From Candidatus Moranbacteria bacterium RIFCSPHIGHO2_01_FULL_55_24 (GTDB taxonomy: Bacteria > Patescibacteria > Paceibacteria > Moranbacterales > UBA1568), in assembly GCA_001786575.1 (NCBI GenBank), contig MFRW01000004.1:1-48487 (forward strand): a stretch of DNA of 48,487 nucleotides, given 5' to 3'. This document shows, piece by piece, positions 22,687 through 31,355 of the stretch; position 1 is the stretch's first letter; every line of letters starts with the position of its first letter. The notes below the pieces were generated by a model that made no database searches, was not told where the DNA came from, and saw only the letters and a program-made list of their open reading frames with translations. The translations under genes were made by a program, and so were the position numbers.

Positions 22687-23154
22687 TTAATCCTTGAGGC
22701 GCACGAGCACCTTGCGTTCCTCTCCTTTGCCGACACTTTCGGTGAGAATCCGGTCATTCTTCGCGAGAATCGTGTGGACAACTTTGCGTTCGAAAGCCTG
22801 CATAGGCCGGAGAGTGACGGAAAGTCCGGTCTCAATCGCTTCTTGAGCGGCCTTTTCCGCTTCTGATTCCAAGAATCCGCGCTTTTCGGCGAGATAACCG
22901 TTCACATCCACCACGAGAGAAACTCTTTCCCCGAGAGCTTTGCGGCAGAGGAGGCGGAGTATATGTTGGAGCGCCGCCAGATTCATCCCATGCTGGCCGA
23001 TGAGGAAATTCTGATCCGTATGGAGGGAAATGTCGATAAAGAAGCTTTCTGGATCATTCTCCTCTTCGCGTACCGAAATCGTTCCAGAAAAGCCGAGCTT
23101 TTCGACGAGCGTCTCGGCAATCTGCTGCAAAGTGGCAAGAGGAGTATTTTCCAT
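22687..23154 (-). CDS. khpB: KhpB/Jag-type RNA-binding protein
   Basis: 155 residues. KH domain with FLIGQHGMNLAALQHILRLL (GxxG loop IGQHGMN) followed by an R3H domain with ERKVVHTIL (R-x3-H). The N-terminal Jag_N domain of longer relatives is missing. KhpB binds RNA and influences cell elongation and division in Firmicutes. It sits in its canonical place after rnpA and yidC. Confidence 0.9.
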   Translation of the reverse strand: MENTPLATLQQIAETLVEKLGFSGTISVREEENDPESFFIDISLHTDQNFLIGQHGMNLAALQHILRLLCRKALGERVSLVVDVNGYLAEKRGFLESEAEKAAQEAIETGLSVTLRPMQAFERKVVHTILAKNDRILTESVGKGEERKVLVRLKD

Positions 23155-23168
23155 AAGCTTTCGGCGGA

Positions 23169-23900
23169 TTAAGCCTTCTTAAGAGCGAAGATGTACTTCT
23201 GCTGGACAATCATGAAGAGGGTGGAGAAGAGCCAGTAGAGGGAAAGGGCTGCCGGGAAGGTTACCCCGATAAAGAAGGTGAGTCCGGGACCCAAGTAGAG
23301 CATCTGCTTATTCATTATAGCCGCAAAGTCCGGTTGGTCGGAAGGGCTGGCAGTAGCGCTGGAAGGGGCGGGCAATGAATGGAGCAGCATTTTGGTCTGG
23401 AAATATTGGGCAATGGACGAGAGGAACGCGAGCACGTAATTCGGCCGCGAAAGATCGACAAAATGGAGGAAGAGGTGATTGATGGCCCCAGGGTTAGCCA
23501 CAAAGGAATAGAGATCGTTCGGATTGACCATAAATCCCGCTTGGGAGATGGAAATAATGACCCGATAAATAGCGATCAGAAAGACGATCTGGACGAGGAG
23601 CGGGAGACAGCCTGAAAAAGGATTGGTTTTTTCGGCTTTATAGAGCTCTAGAAGGGCCTTTGTCTGTTCTTCCTTGTTCGTCTTGTGCTTCGCTTGGATC
23701 TCCTTCATTTTCGGCTGCAGTTCCTGCATTTTCTTCTGGGATTCGATCTGCTTCTTGGAAAGAGGGAGCATCACGAGCTTCAAAAGGAGGGTGGTCAGGA
23801 TGATGGCGATTCCGAAATCGGCTCCCGGAACGACATTGTAAAAGAAAATGAGGGCGTTATAGAGCGGATCGTAGATAAAGGTATGGAAAAGTGTGGCCAT
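23169..23900 (-). CDS. yidC: Membrane protein insertase YidC
   Basis: 243 residues, the short form without the large periplasmic domain of proteobacteria. It inserts membrane proteins alone or with SecYEG. Visible features are a first helix FGIAIILTTLLLKLVMLPLS, the cytoplasmic hairpin KKQIESQKKMQELQPKMKEIQ, the NPFSGCLPLLVQIVFLIAIY core helix, and later helices ending in LYWLFSTLFMIVQQ. It starts 4 bp after rnpA and is followed by khpB, the classic rpmH-rnpA-yidC-khpB order. Confidence 0.94.
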   Translation of the reverse strand: MATLFHTFIYDPLYNALIFFYNVVPGADFGIAIILTTLLLKLVMLPLSKKQIESQKKMQELQPKMKEIQAKHKTNKEEQTKALLELYKAEKTNPFSGCLPLLVQIVFLIAIYRVIISISQAGFMVNPNDLYSFVANPGAINHLFLHFVDLSRPNYVLAFLSSIAQYFQTKMLLHSLPAPSSATASPSDQPDFAAIMNKQMLYLGPGLTFFIGVTFPAALSLYWLFSTLFMIVQQKYIFALKKA

Positions 23901-23904
23901 ATGC

Positions 23905-24246
23905 TTATTTTTTGTCTTTTAGACTCCTCTTAATGTTAAGAATAAAGCTTTGTAATTCCTCTTTTTCGATGTTTTTTCCCTTCTTTAAGCTAAAAAATAC
24001 GATGTCATACCCTTTTGGGAGTTCTCCGTAGCTTTCCTCGATAAAGGCACTCAACTGCCGGCGCAAGCGGTTTCTTTGGGTAGCCAAGGGGAAATGCTTC
24101 TTACTGAAAGAAAAGCCTATCCGAAGCGAGTCTGTGCTGTTTTTGGCTATTTTACAGGCTATTTCTCTAAAAAAAAGGGGACTTCCGGAACGAAATACCC
24201 TCTCAAAGTCCTCTTTTTTCCTTATCCGAAGGCTTTTTTTCAGCAT
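23905..24246 (-). CDS. rnpA: Ribonuclease P protein component
   Basis: 113 residues. It supports the RNase P ribozyme in 5' maturation of tRNA. The RNR signature is seen as TQRNRLRRQLSAFI, preceded by RIGFSFSKKHFPLA. Start at 24246, 7 bp after the rpmH stop codon. The RNase P RNA gene itself is not recognised in this window. Confidence 0.93.
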   Translation of the reverse strand: MLKKSLRIRKKEDFERVFRSGSPLFFREIACKIAKNSTDSLRIGFSFSKKHFPLATQRNRLRRQLSAFIEESYGELPKGYDIVFFSLKKGKNIEKEELQSFILNIKRSLKDKK

Positions 24247-24253
24247 ATGGATG

Positions 24254-24391
24254 CTATTCGGAAAGTTTTTTCCTTCCTTTTTGGCGCCTGTTGGTGATCA
24301 CGCGCTTACCGCCCGGGGTACTCATACGCTTCAGAAAGCCGTGGCGTCTGGCCCGCTTTCTCGTTTTCGGCTGATACGTCCTCTTGCTCAT
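24254..24391 (-). CDS. rpmH: 50S ribosomal protein L34
   Basis: 45 residues, found by translating the minus strand from 24391: it begins MSKRTYQPKTRKRARRHGF and continues with the family's LKRMSTPGGKRVITNRRQKG. Lysine and arginine make up nearly half of it, as usual. It heads the rnpA-yidC-khpB-glycan series and lies opposite dnaA. Confidence 0.96.
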   Translation of the reverse strand: MSKRTYQPKTRKRARRHGFLKRMSTPGGKRVITNRRQKGRKKLSE

Positions 24392-24436
24392 AGAACCACT
24401 CTCAATAACTTAAAGTCTTTGTAAAAAAGTTTCTTT

Positions 24437-24464
24437 AGTGTATCAGAAAGCCAAGGAAAGTCAA
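24437..24464 (-). promoter_or_regulatory. Promoter of the rpmH-rnpA-yidC series
   Basis: Minus strand TTGACT (24464-24459), 16 bp, TACACT (24442-24437). Leader of about 40 nt to rpmH. Confidence 0.7.
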
Positions 24465-24484
24465 TAATAGGGGTATAAATCCAC

Positions 24485-24504
24485 TTATCCACCCGTTATG
24501 CACT
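24485..24504 (+). promoter_or_regulatory. Paired DnaA-box-like sites upstream of dnaA
   Basis: TTATCCACC (24485-24493) and TTATGCACT (24496-24504), 11 bp apart start to start, one helical turn. They lie in the rpmH-dnaA gap and could autoregulate dnaA or belong to the origin. Confidence 0.5.
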
Positions 24505-24543
24505 TTTTAACCATTTTTCAGCCTCGCTCATCCTTTTTTAGCG

Positions 24544-24552
24544 TGATATAAT
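24544..24552 (+). promoter_or_regulatory. Extended -10 promoter of dnaA
   Basis: TGA-TATAAT. It overlaps an in-frame ATG at 24551, so that codon cannot be the start. The transcript would begin near 24559. Confidence 0.65.
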
Positions 24553-24589
24553 GACATTCAATCTTCGCTATTCTCTGAAGCAGGAGCTT

Positions 24590-26008
24590 ATGACTAATGA
24601 GGAACTTTGGAAGGCTGTCTTAGGCCAAATAGAGCTTTCTTTGTCGAAAGCGAATTTTATTACTTGGTTCAAGAATACTTCTCTGGTGGATAACCAGAAT
24701 GGCTTGGTAACCATCGGCGTACCGAATGGGTTTGCGAAAGAATGGCTTGAGAATAAGTATAATATGTACATTCTCAAAGCTTTGAAGAGTCTTGATCCGT
24801 CTGTCCAAGAAATCCGTTGCGCTATCACGCTCCAGAATAAGCCGGGCGCTGCTCCGATCTCTGTGGATTCGGTTCGCAACGTAGATGCGGCGATACCCCG
24901 CGAACAAAGCGGATTTGTGCGGAAGAAAATTATTGAAAAGCCGGTATTCAGCAATACGCCGGGTTTGAATAACCAGGTTTTTCATGAAACAAACTTAAAC
25001 TCCCGTTACACCTTCGAGAATTTTATCGTGGCTGAAAATAACGAACTTGCCCGCGCTGCTTGTTATGCTGTTTCCCAGAATCTCGGCATGGTGTACAACC
25101 CGCTCTTCATTTATGGCGGGGTGGGGCTCGGGAAAACGCATCTCCTCCAATCGATCGGGAATGAAGTGATGAAGGAACATCCGGAAAAGCGCATAAAATA
25201 CATCACTTCGGAACGTTTCACTACAGAGCTCGTCGACTCGATCAAGAACCAGAAAATAGACCTTTTCAAGGAATACTACCAGCAAATGGACCTTCTGATT
25301 ATCGATGACGTGCAGTTCCTCTCGGGCCGCGAAAAGACCCAGAACGAATTTTTCCATATATTCAATGCTCTCTATCAGATAAATAAGCAGATTGTCATAT
25401 CCAGCGATCGGCCTCCGAAAGCCATCGCTACCCTCGAAGAACGCCTGCGTTCGCGCTTCGAAGGAGGGATGATCACTGATATCAGCCGTCCGAGCCTCGA
25501 AACAAGGATTGCGATTCTTCAATCAAAAATCCTTGAAAAAGGCTTTATTATAGATGAAATCACCCTGAAATACATCGCTGAAAAGGTAAATCAGAATATC
25601 CGGGAATTGGAAGGCGCTTTAAACCGGATAATCGCTTATTGCGAATTCCATAAACTTCCGCCGAGTCTTGAAAACACCCAGAAGATCCTCGCCGAACTCA
25701 TCGAGGATAACAAGAAAAACATCCATTCTGATGATGTTTTCCGGGTAATCAGCGATTTTTATGGTGTCGCTAAAGAAGAGTTGATCAAAAAAGGGCGGAA
25801 AAAAGAGATTTCTCACCCGCGCCAAGTAATGATGTATATTCTCCGAAACGAACTCCAAATACCTTTTTCTTCTATAGGAGAGCTTCTGGGAGGTAGAGAT
25901 CATACGACCGCGCTTCATGCATTTGAGAAGATTGAAACACAAAAAGAAAACAATTCACGGTTGAAAGAGGAACTTGATACGTTGCGAGAACGCCTCTATT
26001 ATAGTTAA
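24590..26008 (+). CDS. dnaA: Chromosomal replication initiator DnaA
   Basis: 472 residues from ATG 24590, with AGGAG 3 nt upstream; the domain I start MTNEELWKAVLGQIELSLSK fits this choice. Domain I (1-80) is followed by a short linker, then AAA+ domain III with Walker A GGVGLGKTH and Walker B LLIIDDVQFLSG, and domain IV with the DNA-binding signature LLGGRDHTTALHAFEKI near the C-terminus. DnaA-ATP binds DnaA boxes and melts the origin. rpmH diverges on the other strand and dnaN follows, the standard origin neighbourhood. Confidence 0.97.
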   Translation: MTNEELWKAVLGQIELSLSKANFITWFKNTSLVDNQNGLVTIGVPNGFAKEWLENKYNMYILKALKSLDPSVQEIRCAITLQNKPGAAPISVDSVRNVDAAIPREQSGFVRKKIIEKPVFSNTPGLNNQVFHETNLNSRYTFENFIVAENNELARAACYAVSQNLGMVYNPLFIYGGVGLGKTHLLQSIGNEVMKEHPEKRIKYITSERFTTELVDSIKNQKIDLFKEYYQQMDLLIIDDVQFLSGREKTQNEFFHIFNALYQINKQIVISSDRPPKAIATLEERLRSRFEGGMITDISRPSLETRIAILQSKILEKGFIIDEITLKYIAEKVNQNIRELEGALNRIIAYCEFHKLPPSLENTQKILAELIEDNKKNIHSDDVFRVISDFYGVAKEELIKKGRKKEISHPRQVMMYILRNELQIPFSSIGELLGGRDHTTALHAFEKIETQKENNSRLKEELDTLRERLYYS

Positions 26009-26273
26009 ATATTGTTGATAAATCTGTATAAACCCTCTTTTTCTGTGGGTAGCCCTAGGATAACAACGCCTTTAATGTGGATTATTCGAGCGAAGAAATA
26101 ATAAGAGTAAGTTTTCCACTAAGTTTGGTGAGGAAGTGGGAGAAATATAAAACTTTTTTGTATAAAAAATACTTTATCTAAAAGAAAAACTTCACTTATC
26201 ACACTATCCACAGTCTTAATCATAATAATAAATCTTTAAATATATATAATTATATTAAAGATTACAGAAACCT
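26009..26273. other. Candidate oriC in the dnaA-dnaN spacer
   Basis: 265 bp without a gene. DnaA-box-like 9-mers: TGTGGGTAG (26044), TGTGGATTA (26076, minus sense TAATCCACA), TTATCACAC (26196) and CTATCCACA (26204). From 26212 to 26262 the sequence is almost pure A/T, suited to be the unwinding element, directly beside the last two boxes. No perfect TTATCCACA is present, so this relies on near-matches and context. Confidence 0.65.
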
Positions 26274-27434
26274 ATGGAACTTATCTGTACACAAGAGAAT
26301 CTTTCACTCGCTCTCTCATATCTGGACCGAATCGCCGGGAAACAGAGTTCGCTCCCGATCTTGAGTAATCTTCTTCTGGAGACTGAAAAAGGGAGACTGA
26401 AGATTTCTGCGACAAACCTAGAAATCGGGGTAGTAGTTTATGTAGGGGCGAAAATAGAAAGTGATGGAAAGTTCACTGTACCAGCGAAAATCTTTGCTCA
26501 TTTTGTGCATAATTTGCCACCTGGAGAGGTTTTGAATATCAAAGTGGTACAGCAGCACCTTTTTATTGCAAGCGGCGGCTACACGATGAAAATAAAAGGT
26601 TTGGATGGAAAGGATTTCCCTATCATTCCGCAATACAAAAACGACTATCCCTTCTCTCTCCCAGCTCAAGATGTAAAACAAGCGCTTCAAAGGCTTCTTT
26701 TCTGTGTGAGTACGAATGAAGCGCGTATCGAATTGACTGGTGTGTATGTTTCCTTTGAGGAAGGAGCGCTCCATCTCGCTGCAACGGATAGTTTCCGGCT
26801 TGCTGAAGAGATTATCCCTTTCACTGATCAGAGTTCGGGGTATAAGCAGTTTCTCTCTGAAAATACCTCGCTTATCATCCCAAGCGCCACTCTCCAAGAA
26901 CTCCTTCGGGTGATTACTCCCGAAACGATGAATATCAAGCTTGCACTCGAGGAAAATCAGCTTTTCTTCGAGGTAGATAATGTGCAGATCGTTTCACGTA
27001 TCATCAGCGGGAAGTATCCTGACTATCAGCAGATCATCCCGAAAAAATTCACCCTCCAAGCGGTCATAGAGAAAGATCTTTTCCTCCGTTCTTTGAAGTT
27101 AGCAAGCTCCCTTTCCTCTTATACATCGGGCGAGATAGCACTTATCTTCGATCCGGAACAGAAACAATGCACGCTCGTCTCTCAATCGAAAGAAATCGGC
27201 GAGAATACGAGTATTATCCCTTTGGAGGTGCAAACCGGAACGGAGCCGCTCACTCTCGTTTTCAATCCGCGCTACGTGATAGAGGGGATAAACGCGCTTC
27301 ATTCGGACAAACTACTCTTCCTCGCGAATACGAATACCTCTCCGGTAGCACTCCGTGAATTCAACGAAGAGAAGAAAGAGGAGGATGGAAAATATCTCTA
27401 TATCATGATGCCGATCCGGAAAGAATATGCGTAA
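26274..27434 (+). CDS. dnaN: DNA polymerase III sliding clamp
   Basis: 386 residues, the usual length of the three-domain beta clamp, which encircles DNA and tethers polymerase III. Recognisable blocks: ENLSLALSYLDRIAGKQSSLPILSNLLLE at the start, GKFTVPAKIFAHFVHNLP, EARIELTGVYVSFEEGALHLAATDSFRLAE in domain 2, and a C-terminal end YLYIMMPIRKEYA in place of the usual MPMRL. It is followed by an overlapping dciA-like gene. Confidence 0.96.
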   Translation: MELICTQENLSLALSYLDRIAGKQSSLPILSNLLLETEKGRLKISATNLEIGVVVYVGAKIESDGKFTVPAKIFAHFVHNLPPGEVLNIKVVQQHLFIASGGYTMKIKGLDGKDFPIIPQYKNDYPFSLPAQDVKQALQRLLFCVSTNEARIELTGVYVSFEEGALHLAATDSFRLAEEIIPFTDQSSGYKQFLSENTSLIIPSATLQELLRVITPETMNIKLALEENQLFFEVDNVQIVSRIISGKYPDYQQIIPKKFTLQAVIEKDLFLRSLKLASSLSSYTSGEIALIFDPEQKQCTLVSQSKEIGENTSIIPLEVQTGTEPLTLVFNPRYVIEGINALHSDKLLFLANTNTSPVALREFNEEKKEEDGKYLYIMMPIRKEYA

Positions 27435-27723
27435 TCTCCGAGACCTTCTTTCTTCACGGAAGAGCACGGAAGAAACAGCTCTTTCGAAGCCTCTCGATGA
27501 AAAAACCATCTTTTTTATCTGCAAGAAAATCCTCCAGGAAGAATATGGCAGCCGCGGGAGCGAGAATATCGAGGCGGTAACATACAAAGAAAAGAAGCTT
27601 TCCTTGAGAGCGAGGAATTCTCTCTGGAGGAATGAAGCGGCTCTTCAGAAAGAACATCTCAAAAATCGCATCAATACCCTCCTCGCTCAAGAAGCGGTGG
27701 AAGAGATAAAGATCTTCTACTAG
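27427..27723 (+). CDS. DciA-like (DUF721) protein
   Basis: 98 residues, overlapping the dnaN end by 8 bp, so translation is probably coupled. The segment ending in TYKEKKLSLRARNSLWRNEAALQKEHLKNRINTLL follows the DUF721/DciA pattern (a strand, then N-x-x-x-x-x-E-L-x-x-x-K-x-x-L...). DciA helps load the replicative helicase in bacteria lacking DnaC/DnaI. The protein is short and position next to dnaN is part of the argument. Confidence 0.65.
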   Translation: MRNLRDLLSSRKSTEETALSKPLDEKTIFFICKKILQEEYGSRGSENIEAVTYKEKKLSLRARNSLWRNEAALQKEHLKNRINTLLAQEAVEEIKIFY

Positions 27724-27734
27724 AGATGAGCTTC

Positions 27735-27764
27735 AAAAAATCCACTACTTTCTAGTAGTGGATC
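27735..27764 (-). terminator. Terminator of the PBP gene
   Basis: TCCACTACT/AGTAGTGGA stem with a 4-nt loop and T6 on the minus strand, overlapping the stop codon at 27752. Confidence 0.85.
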
Positions 27765-30310
27765 AGCATACTTTTCTTATCTATCGCTTTATTCCCGTTA
27801 TTATCCTCTATTTCCGCCTCTATCGTGACGGTGCTATTGTTCTTACTCCCCGGAATCGAGTAGGAAAGAGAATACGGTTTGGAGGTGGATGACCCTATAT
27901 CGCTGCCATCCATCCGGTAGACTACTTGTTTTGTTCCGTACGGAGCGTCTACCTGTGCAGAAAAAGCGACAGAAGAGCTGCTGGTCTCGCTCGGAGCTGC
28001 GAGAGCGATAGAAGGTTTGTATTTAGAGAAGTCTTCCGCTTTGCACTCATCATTCGGGACATCGCGCACAATCACGCCTTTCTGTTTCTCATACCAATTT
28101 TCCACTGCCTTTTCCCAGCTTTTGTACTGCGGATCATTTTCCGGTTTTTCCGGTTCCGGACCGCGCGGATCTTCACGATTCACATAGTGGAGAATATCAT
28201 GATCGCTCGCGAAATCTTTCTTCTCCTCTTCATCTTCCGGACAGTATTTATTCGCGAGGCAGTAATCTTTCTTACCAGGTATGCGGCAGACTTTCACATC
28301 CTTCTTTTCCTCGAGCTTTCCAGCAAGCATCGGCTTGTTGGTTTTTCCTTCGCCATCCCCGATCTCGTCATCCGGATTATATTTCGGAAATTCTTCAAGG
28401 GCGTAGTTCCCGAGAGCTTTATCCAGGAATGCCCGCCAGATCGGCGCTGCCACATTCACGCCGTCCGCGCCAGCCACCATCGGGCTGTTATCATTATTCC
28501 CAGCCCAGACACCGACAGCAAGGGAGGGAGTATAGCCGATGGTCCAGCCATCACGAAACTCGTTTGTCGTTCCGGTTTTCGCGACTACCTGACGGTTGTC
28601 GAAGCGCAGCGGAGAGTTCTCGCCGAACACCCAGGCACGGTTCTCATTATTCGAGAGCACTGAATCGAGCATCGCTACGTATTTTTCCTCCACGACGCGT
28701 TCCCCAGGGCTTTGCTTGAATTCCTCCAAAACTTTTCCGGAAGAATCTTCAATCCGCAAAATAGCGCTCTTTTCATGCTTGATACCACCGGTGGCAAGGG
28801 TGCCGTAGGCGTTTACATGGTCGAGGAGCTTCACCTCGCCCCCACCAAGCACCAGAGACAGCCCGACCCGGTCAGGATCGCTGATACCGGTGATTCCGAG
28901 GTCATGGGCAAGCTTCACGGAATCCTTCACTCCGGCCAGATAAAGAGTCTTCACCGCCGGGACGTTGAGCGAACCTCCCAAAGTCTTCTTCATCGGGAGA
29001 GGGCCGTTGAACTTACCGTTATAATTCTGGGGTTTATAGGATTTTTCCTGGCCGGTATCGAATTCCGTCTCTACGTCATAGAGCATCGTTTCCGGCAGAT
29101 AACCCTTGGTAAAGGCGGTGAGGTAGACATAGGGCTTGAAGGAAGACCCCGGCTGACGGTCGCGGATGGCGACGTTCACCTGCCCATCGATGGATTCATC
29201 GAAGTAATCCTTCGATCCCACCATGGCGAGGATCTGGCCATTCTTCGGATCAATGGCTACCAGAGCGGCATTCGAGGCGTTCCAGCGCTTGTTGTCAGCC
29301 GATCCTTTGCGGACGGCCTCTTCTGCCATCTGCTGCTTGTCCCAATCGAGCGTGGTGATGACTTTGTATCCGCCTTGTTCCACTGCCTGGTCCCCGTACT
29401 TTTCCTGAAGATAATCCTTGATATACATGACGAAATGAGGTGCGGCGATAATGTCCTTCTGGGGCAGGACTTTATCAAGCGTATTCGCTGCGATCGCCTC
29501 CTGGGCCTGTTCTTCGGTAATATAGCCGAGTTTCGCCATCTGCATGAGCGCATAGTCCTTGCGGGCGATGAGGCGTTCCGGATGGCTGCCGTAAGGGGAA
29601 TAGTAGGCTGTACCGCGGGGCAGCGCCGCAAGCAGCGCCGCTTCATCGAGCGAGAGATCGCGTGCCGGCTTCCCGAAATAGGTCTCTGCAGCCGCTTCGA
29701 TCCCATAGGCGTTCTGGCCGTACGGGATCTCGTTTAGGTACATGGCGAGGATCTCATCCTTCGTAAAAAGCGTTTCGAGCTCTATGGAGAGAATCGCCTC
29801 CTTGACCTTGCGCGTCAGGGTCTGCTCGTTCGAGAGAAGCGAATTCTTCACGAACTGCTGGGTAATTGTCGAGGCTCCCTGGGCGGTATCGAAGGTGATA
29901 ATATCCTTGAAAAGGGCGCGCAGGATAGCCTTCGGCTGGATGCCGAAATGGTGGTAGAAATCCTGGTCCTCGAGGGCGATCGTCGAGGCTCGGACCACTT
30001 CCGGCATCTGGTCAAAGGGGATGACGGTGCGCTTCTCCTCTCCGTGGACCTCATAGAGAAGGTGTTCGCCGCTCCGATCGTAGATCTTCGTGGATTCGGC
30101 GACGAAACGTTTGTTGATATTCCCGGCGTCCGGCAGATCTTTCGCGATATAGAGAAAAAGCGCCGCGACCAGCACAAATCCGGCCCCGCCGGCGATTCCT
30201 GCTACTTTTCGGATTTTCTCCCAATCCCACTCTCTCCAATTTCCCCAGTCGATCTTTTTCGTTTCTGATAAAGTGGCTAGAACTCGTCTTTTTTTACGTA
30301 AAAACCGCAT
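27752..30310 (-). CDS. Class A penicillin-binding protein (PBP1A type)
   Basis: 852 residues. It polymerises glycan strands and cross-links peptidoglycan outside the membrane. After a cytoplasmic basic segment and one membrane helix (about 37-55) comes the GT51 domain with EDQDFYHHFG (catalytic E114) and ITQQFVKNSLL. The transpeptidase domain has S389-S-F-K392, SLN (447-449) and KTGTT (578-582). The last 200 residues are a charged linker with four cysteines (VCRIPGKKDYCLANKYC and DEC) and a C-terminal Ig-like beta domain, absent from minimal PBP1A. It may be transcribed alone: an imperfect terminator lies upstream after the ATP-grasp genes. Confidence 0.95.
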   Translation of the reverse strand: MRFLRKKRRVLATLSETKKIDWGNWREWDWEKIRKVAGIAGGAGFVLVAALFLYIAKDLPDAGNINKRFVAESTKIYDRSGEHLLYEVHGEEKRTVIPFDQMPEVVRASTIALEDQDFYHHFGIQPKAILRALFKDIITFDTAQGASTITQQFVKNSLLSNEQTLTRKVKEAILSIELETLFTKDEILAMYLNEIPYGQNAYGIEAAAETYFGKPARDLSLDEAALLAALPRGTAYYSPYGSHPERLIARKDYALMQMAKLGYITEEQAQEAIAANTLDKVLPQKDIIAAPHFVMYIKDYLQEKYGDQAVEQGGYKVITTLDWDKQQMAEEAVRKGSADNKRWNASNAALVAIDPKNGQILAMVGSKDYFDESIDGQVNVAIRDRQPGSSFKPYVYLTAFTKGYLPETMLYDVETEFDTGQEKSYKPQNYNGKFNGPLPMKKTLGGSLNVPAVKTLYLAGVKDSVKLAHDLGITGISDPDRVGLSLVLGGGEVKLLDHVNAYGTLATGGIKHEKSAILRIEDSSGKVLEEFKQSPGERVVEEKYVAMLDSVLSNNENRAWVFGENSPLRFDNRQVVAKTGTTNEFRDGWTIGYTPSLAVGVWAGNNDNSPMVAGADGVNVAAPIWRAFLDKALGNYALEEFPKYNPDDEIGDGEGKTNKPMLAGKLEEKKDVKVCRIPGKKDYCLANKYCPEDEEEKKDFASDHDILHYVNREDPRGPEPEKPENDPQYKSWEKAVENWYEKQKGVIVRDVPNDECKAEDFSKYKPSIALAAPSETSSSSVAFSAQVDAPYGTKQVVYRMDGSDIGSSTSKPYSLSYSIPGSKNNSTVTIEAEIEDNNGNKAIDKKSMLIHY

Positions 30311-30355
30311 ATTTTATATACAATGAGTATCTCCATTGTATACCATAAAAAAGCG

Positions 30356-30383
30356 AAAAAGAGAACCCGAAGGAACTCTTTTT
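30356..30383 (-). terminator. Terminator of the ATP-grasp cassette
   Basis: AAAAAGAG/CTCTTTTT arms with an inner CC/GG pair and a CGAA loop, separated by mismatched AA. It lies 28 bp past the stop at 30411. Confidence 0.65.
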
Positions 30384-30410
30384 GGAAGAACAGTTTCAAA
30401 TTCGAAGGCC

Positions 30411-31355
30411 TTAACGCGAAGCCCGTTTGGCAAGAGCTTCAAGAGTATTTTCAATGAATAACTCTGAAGAGTTCATTTTTTCGGAAGGAAAGCCGATCTG
30501 GTCATTCAGCTCAAAAACAAAAGGCTGGGAACCGGCCTGGATCCCGAAATCTATCGAGTAGAGCGGGAAGTCGAATTCCTCATCGATCACAGCTTGAATT
30601 TCTTGGACGCACGAGAGAATGAAAGAAGGGATCTTCTCAAGAGGCACTTCTTCGATAGATCCTCCCAAAGCGACATTGGCCAGAAGAGAACCTTCTTTAG
30701 GGGTTCGTACGTGGGCTAAGGTAATCTTCCCGTTGACAACAACGATACGAAGATCGTGGTACCCCTCTGTTATCCCGGGAATTCCTTGGGAGGTATCGAC
30801 AAATTCTTGGAGTACATATTCGCTCTTTTCCTCCAAAACGACGTGAGCCAAGTTTTCCGGCTTATCGATAAGAATACCCTTTCCCTGCATTCCCTTGGCC
30901 GGTTTCAGTACGGCGAGAGGAGCGCCTTCGAGACTTTTCAATTGAGAAAGAAGCTCCTCCTGGTTTTTAATAACGAAACTTCTCGGCATGAATCTTCCAA
31001 GACGGATTCCCATGAGATTCTTATCATGGCAGAGATGCTTGAATTCGCTGCTATTCAAAGTTTTCTGTCCGATTTCTACGGGCGGGAAGGAAATCCCGCC
31101 GCTCCGATCGAATACGGCGTCTGCTTCTATAATGCCTTTCTGTAACTCGAAAAAGTTTCCGGTATAGAGATAGGCATCTTTGAATGTCAGAGGAGGCTCG
31201 TAGTTTTCTTTTCCATTCGCTACATACATGTCGAACCCCAAGCCCGTTCCTTTCTTGAAAAAAGAATGGTAAACGGATCTTTTGATTCCGAGCTTCTGAA
31301 ACGGATCGGAGCTCAAGGGGCGCCGATGGAAATACATGACTATTTTTTTTCGCAT
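30411..31355 (-). CDS. ATP-grasp ligase, glutathione-synthetase/RimK-like
   Basis: 314 residues. The nucleotide-binding loop LAVLKPAKGMQGKGILI and the metal-binding end FVFELNDQIGFPS mark an ATP-grasp fold, the group that forms amide bonds through an acyl-phosphate. The N-terminal third has a pre-ATP-grasp Rossmann-like layout with DAVFDRSGGISFPP. The substrate is unknown. It overlaps the preceding ATP-grasp gene by 16 bp and is third of three ATP-grasp genes in a row, so the proteins likely act in one pathway. Confidence 0.82.
   Translation of the reverse strand: MRKKIVMYFHRRPLSSDPFQKLGIKRSVYHSFFKKGTGLGFDMYVANGKENYEPPLTFKDAYLYTGNFFELQKGIIEADAVFDRSGGISFPPVEIGQKTLNSSEFKHLCHDKNLMGIRLGRFMPRSFVIKNQEELLSQLKSLEGAPLAVLKPAKGMQGKGILIDKPENLAHVVLEEKSEYVLQEFVDTSQGIPGITEGYHDLRIVVVNGKITLAHVRTPKEGSLLANVALGGSIEEVPLEKIPSFILSCVQEIQAVIDEEFDFPLYSIDFGIQAGSQPFVFELNDQIGFPSEKMNSSELFIENTLEALAKRASR

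Noticed and set aside
24551..24589. Upstream ATG for dnaA
   Set aside because: It overlaps the -10 element TATAAT, and the extra 13 residues do not belong to DnaA domain I.
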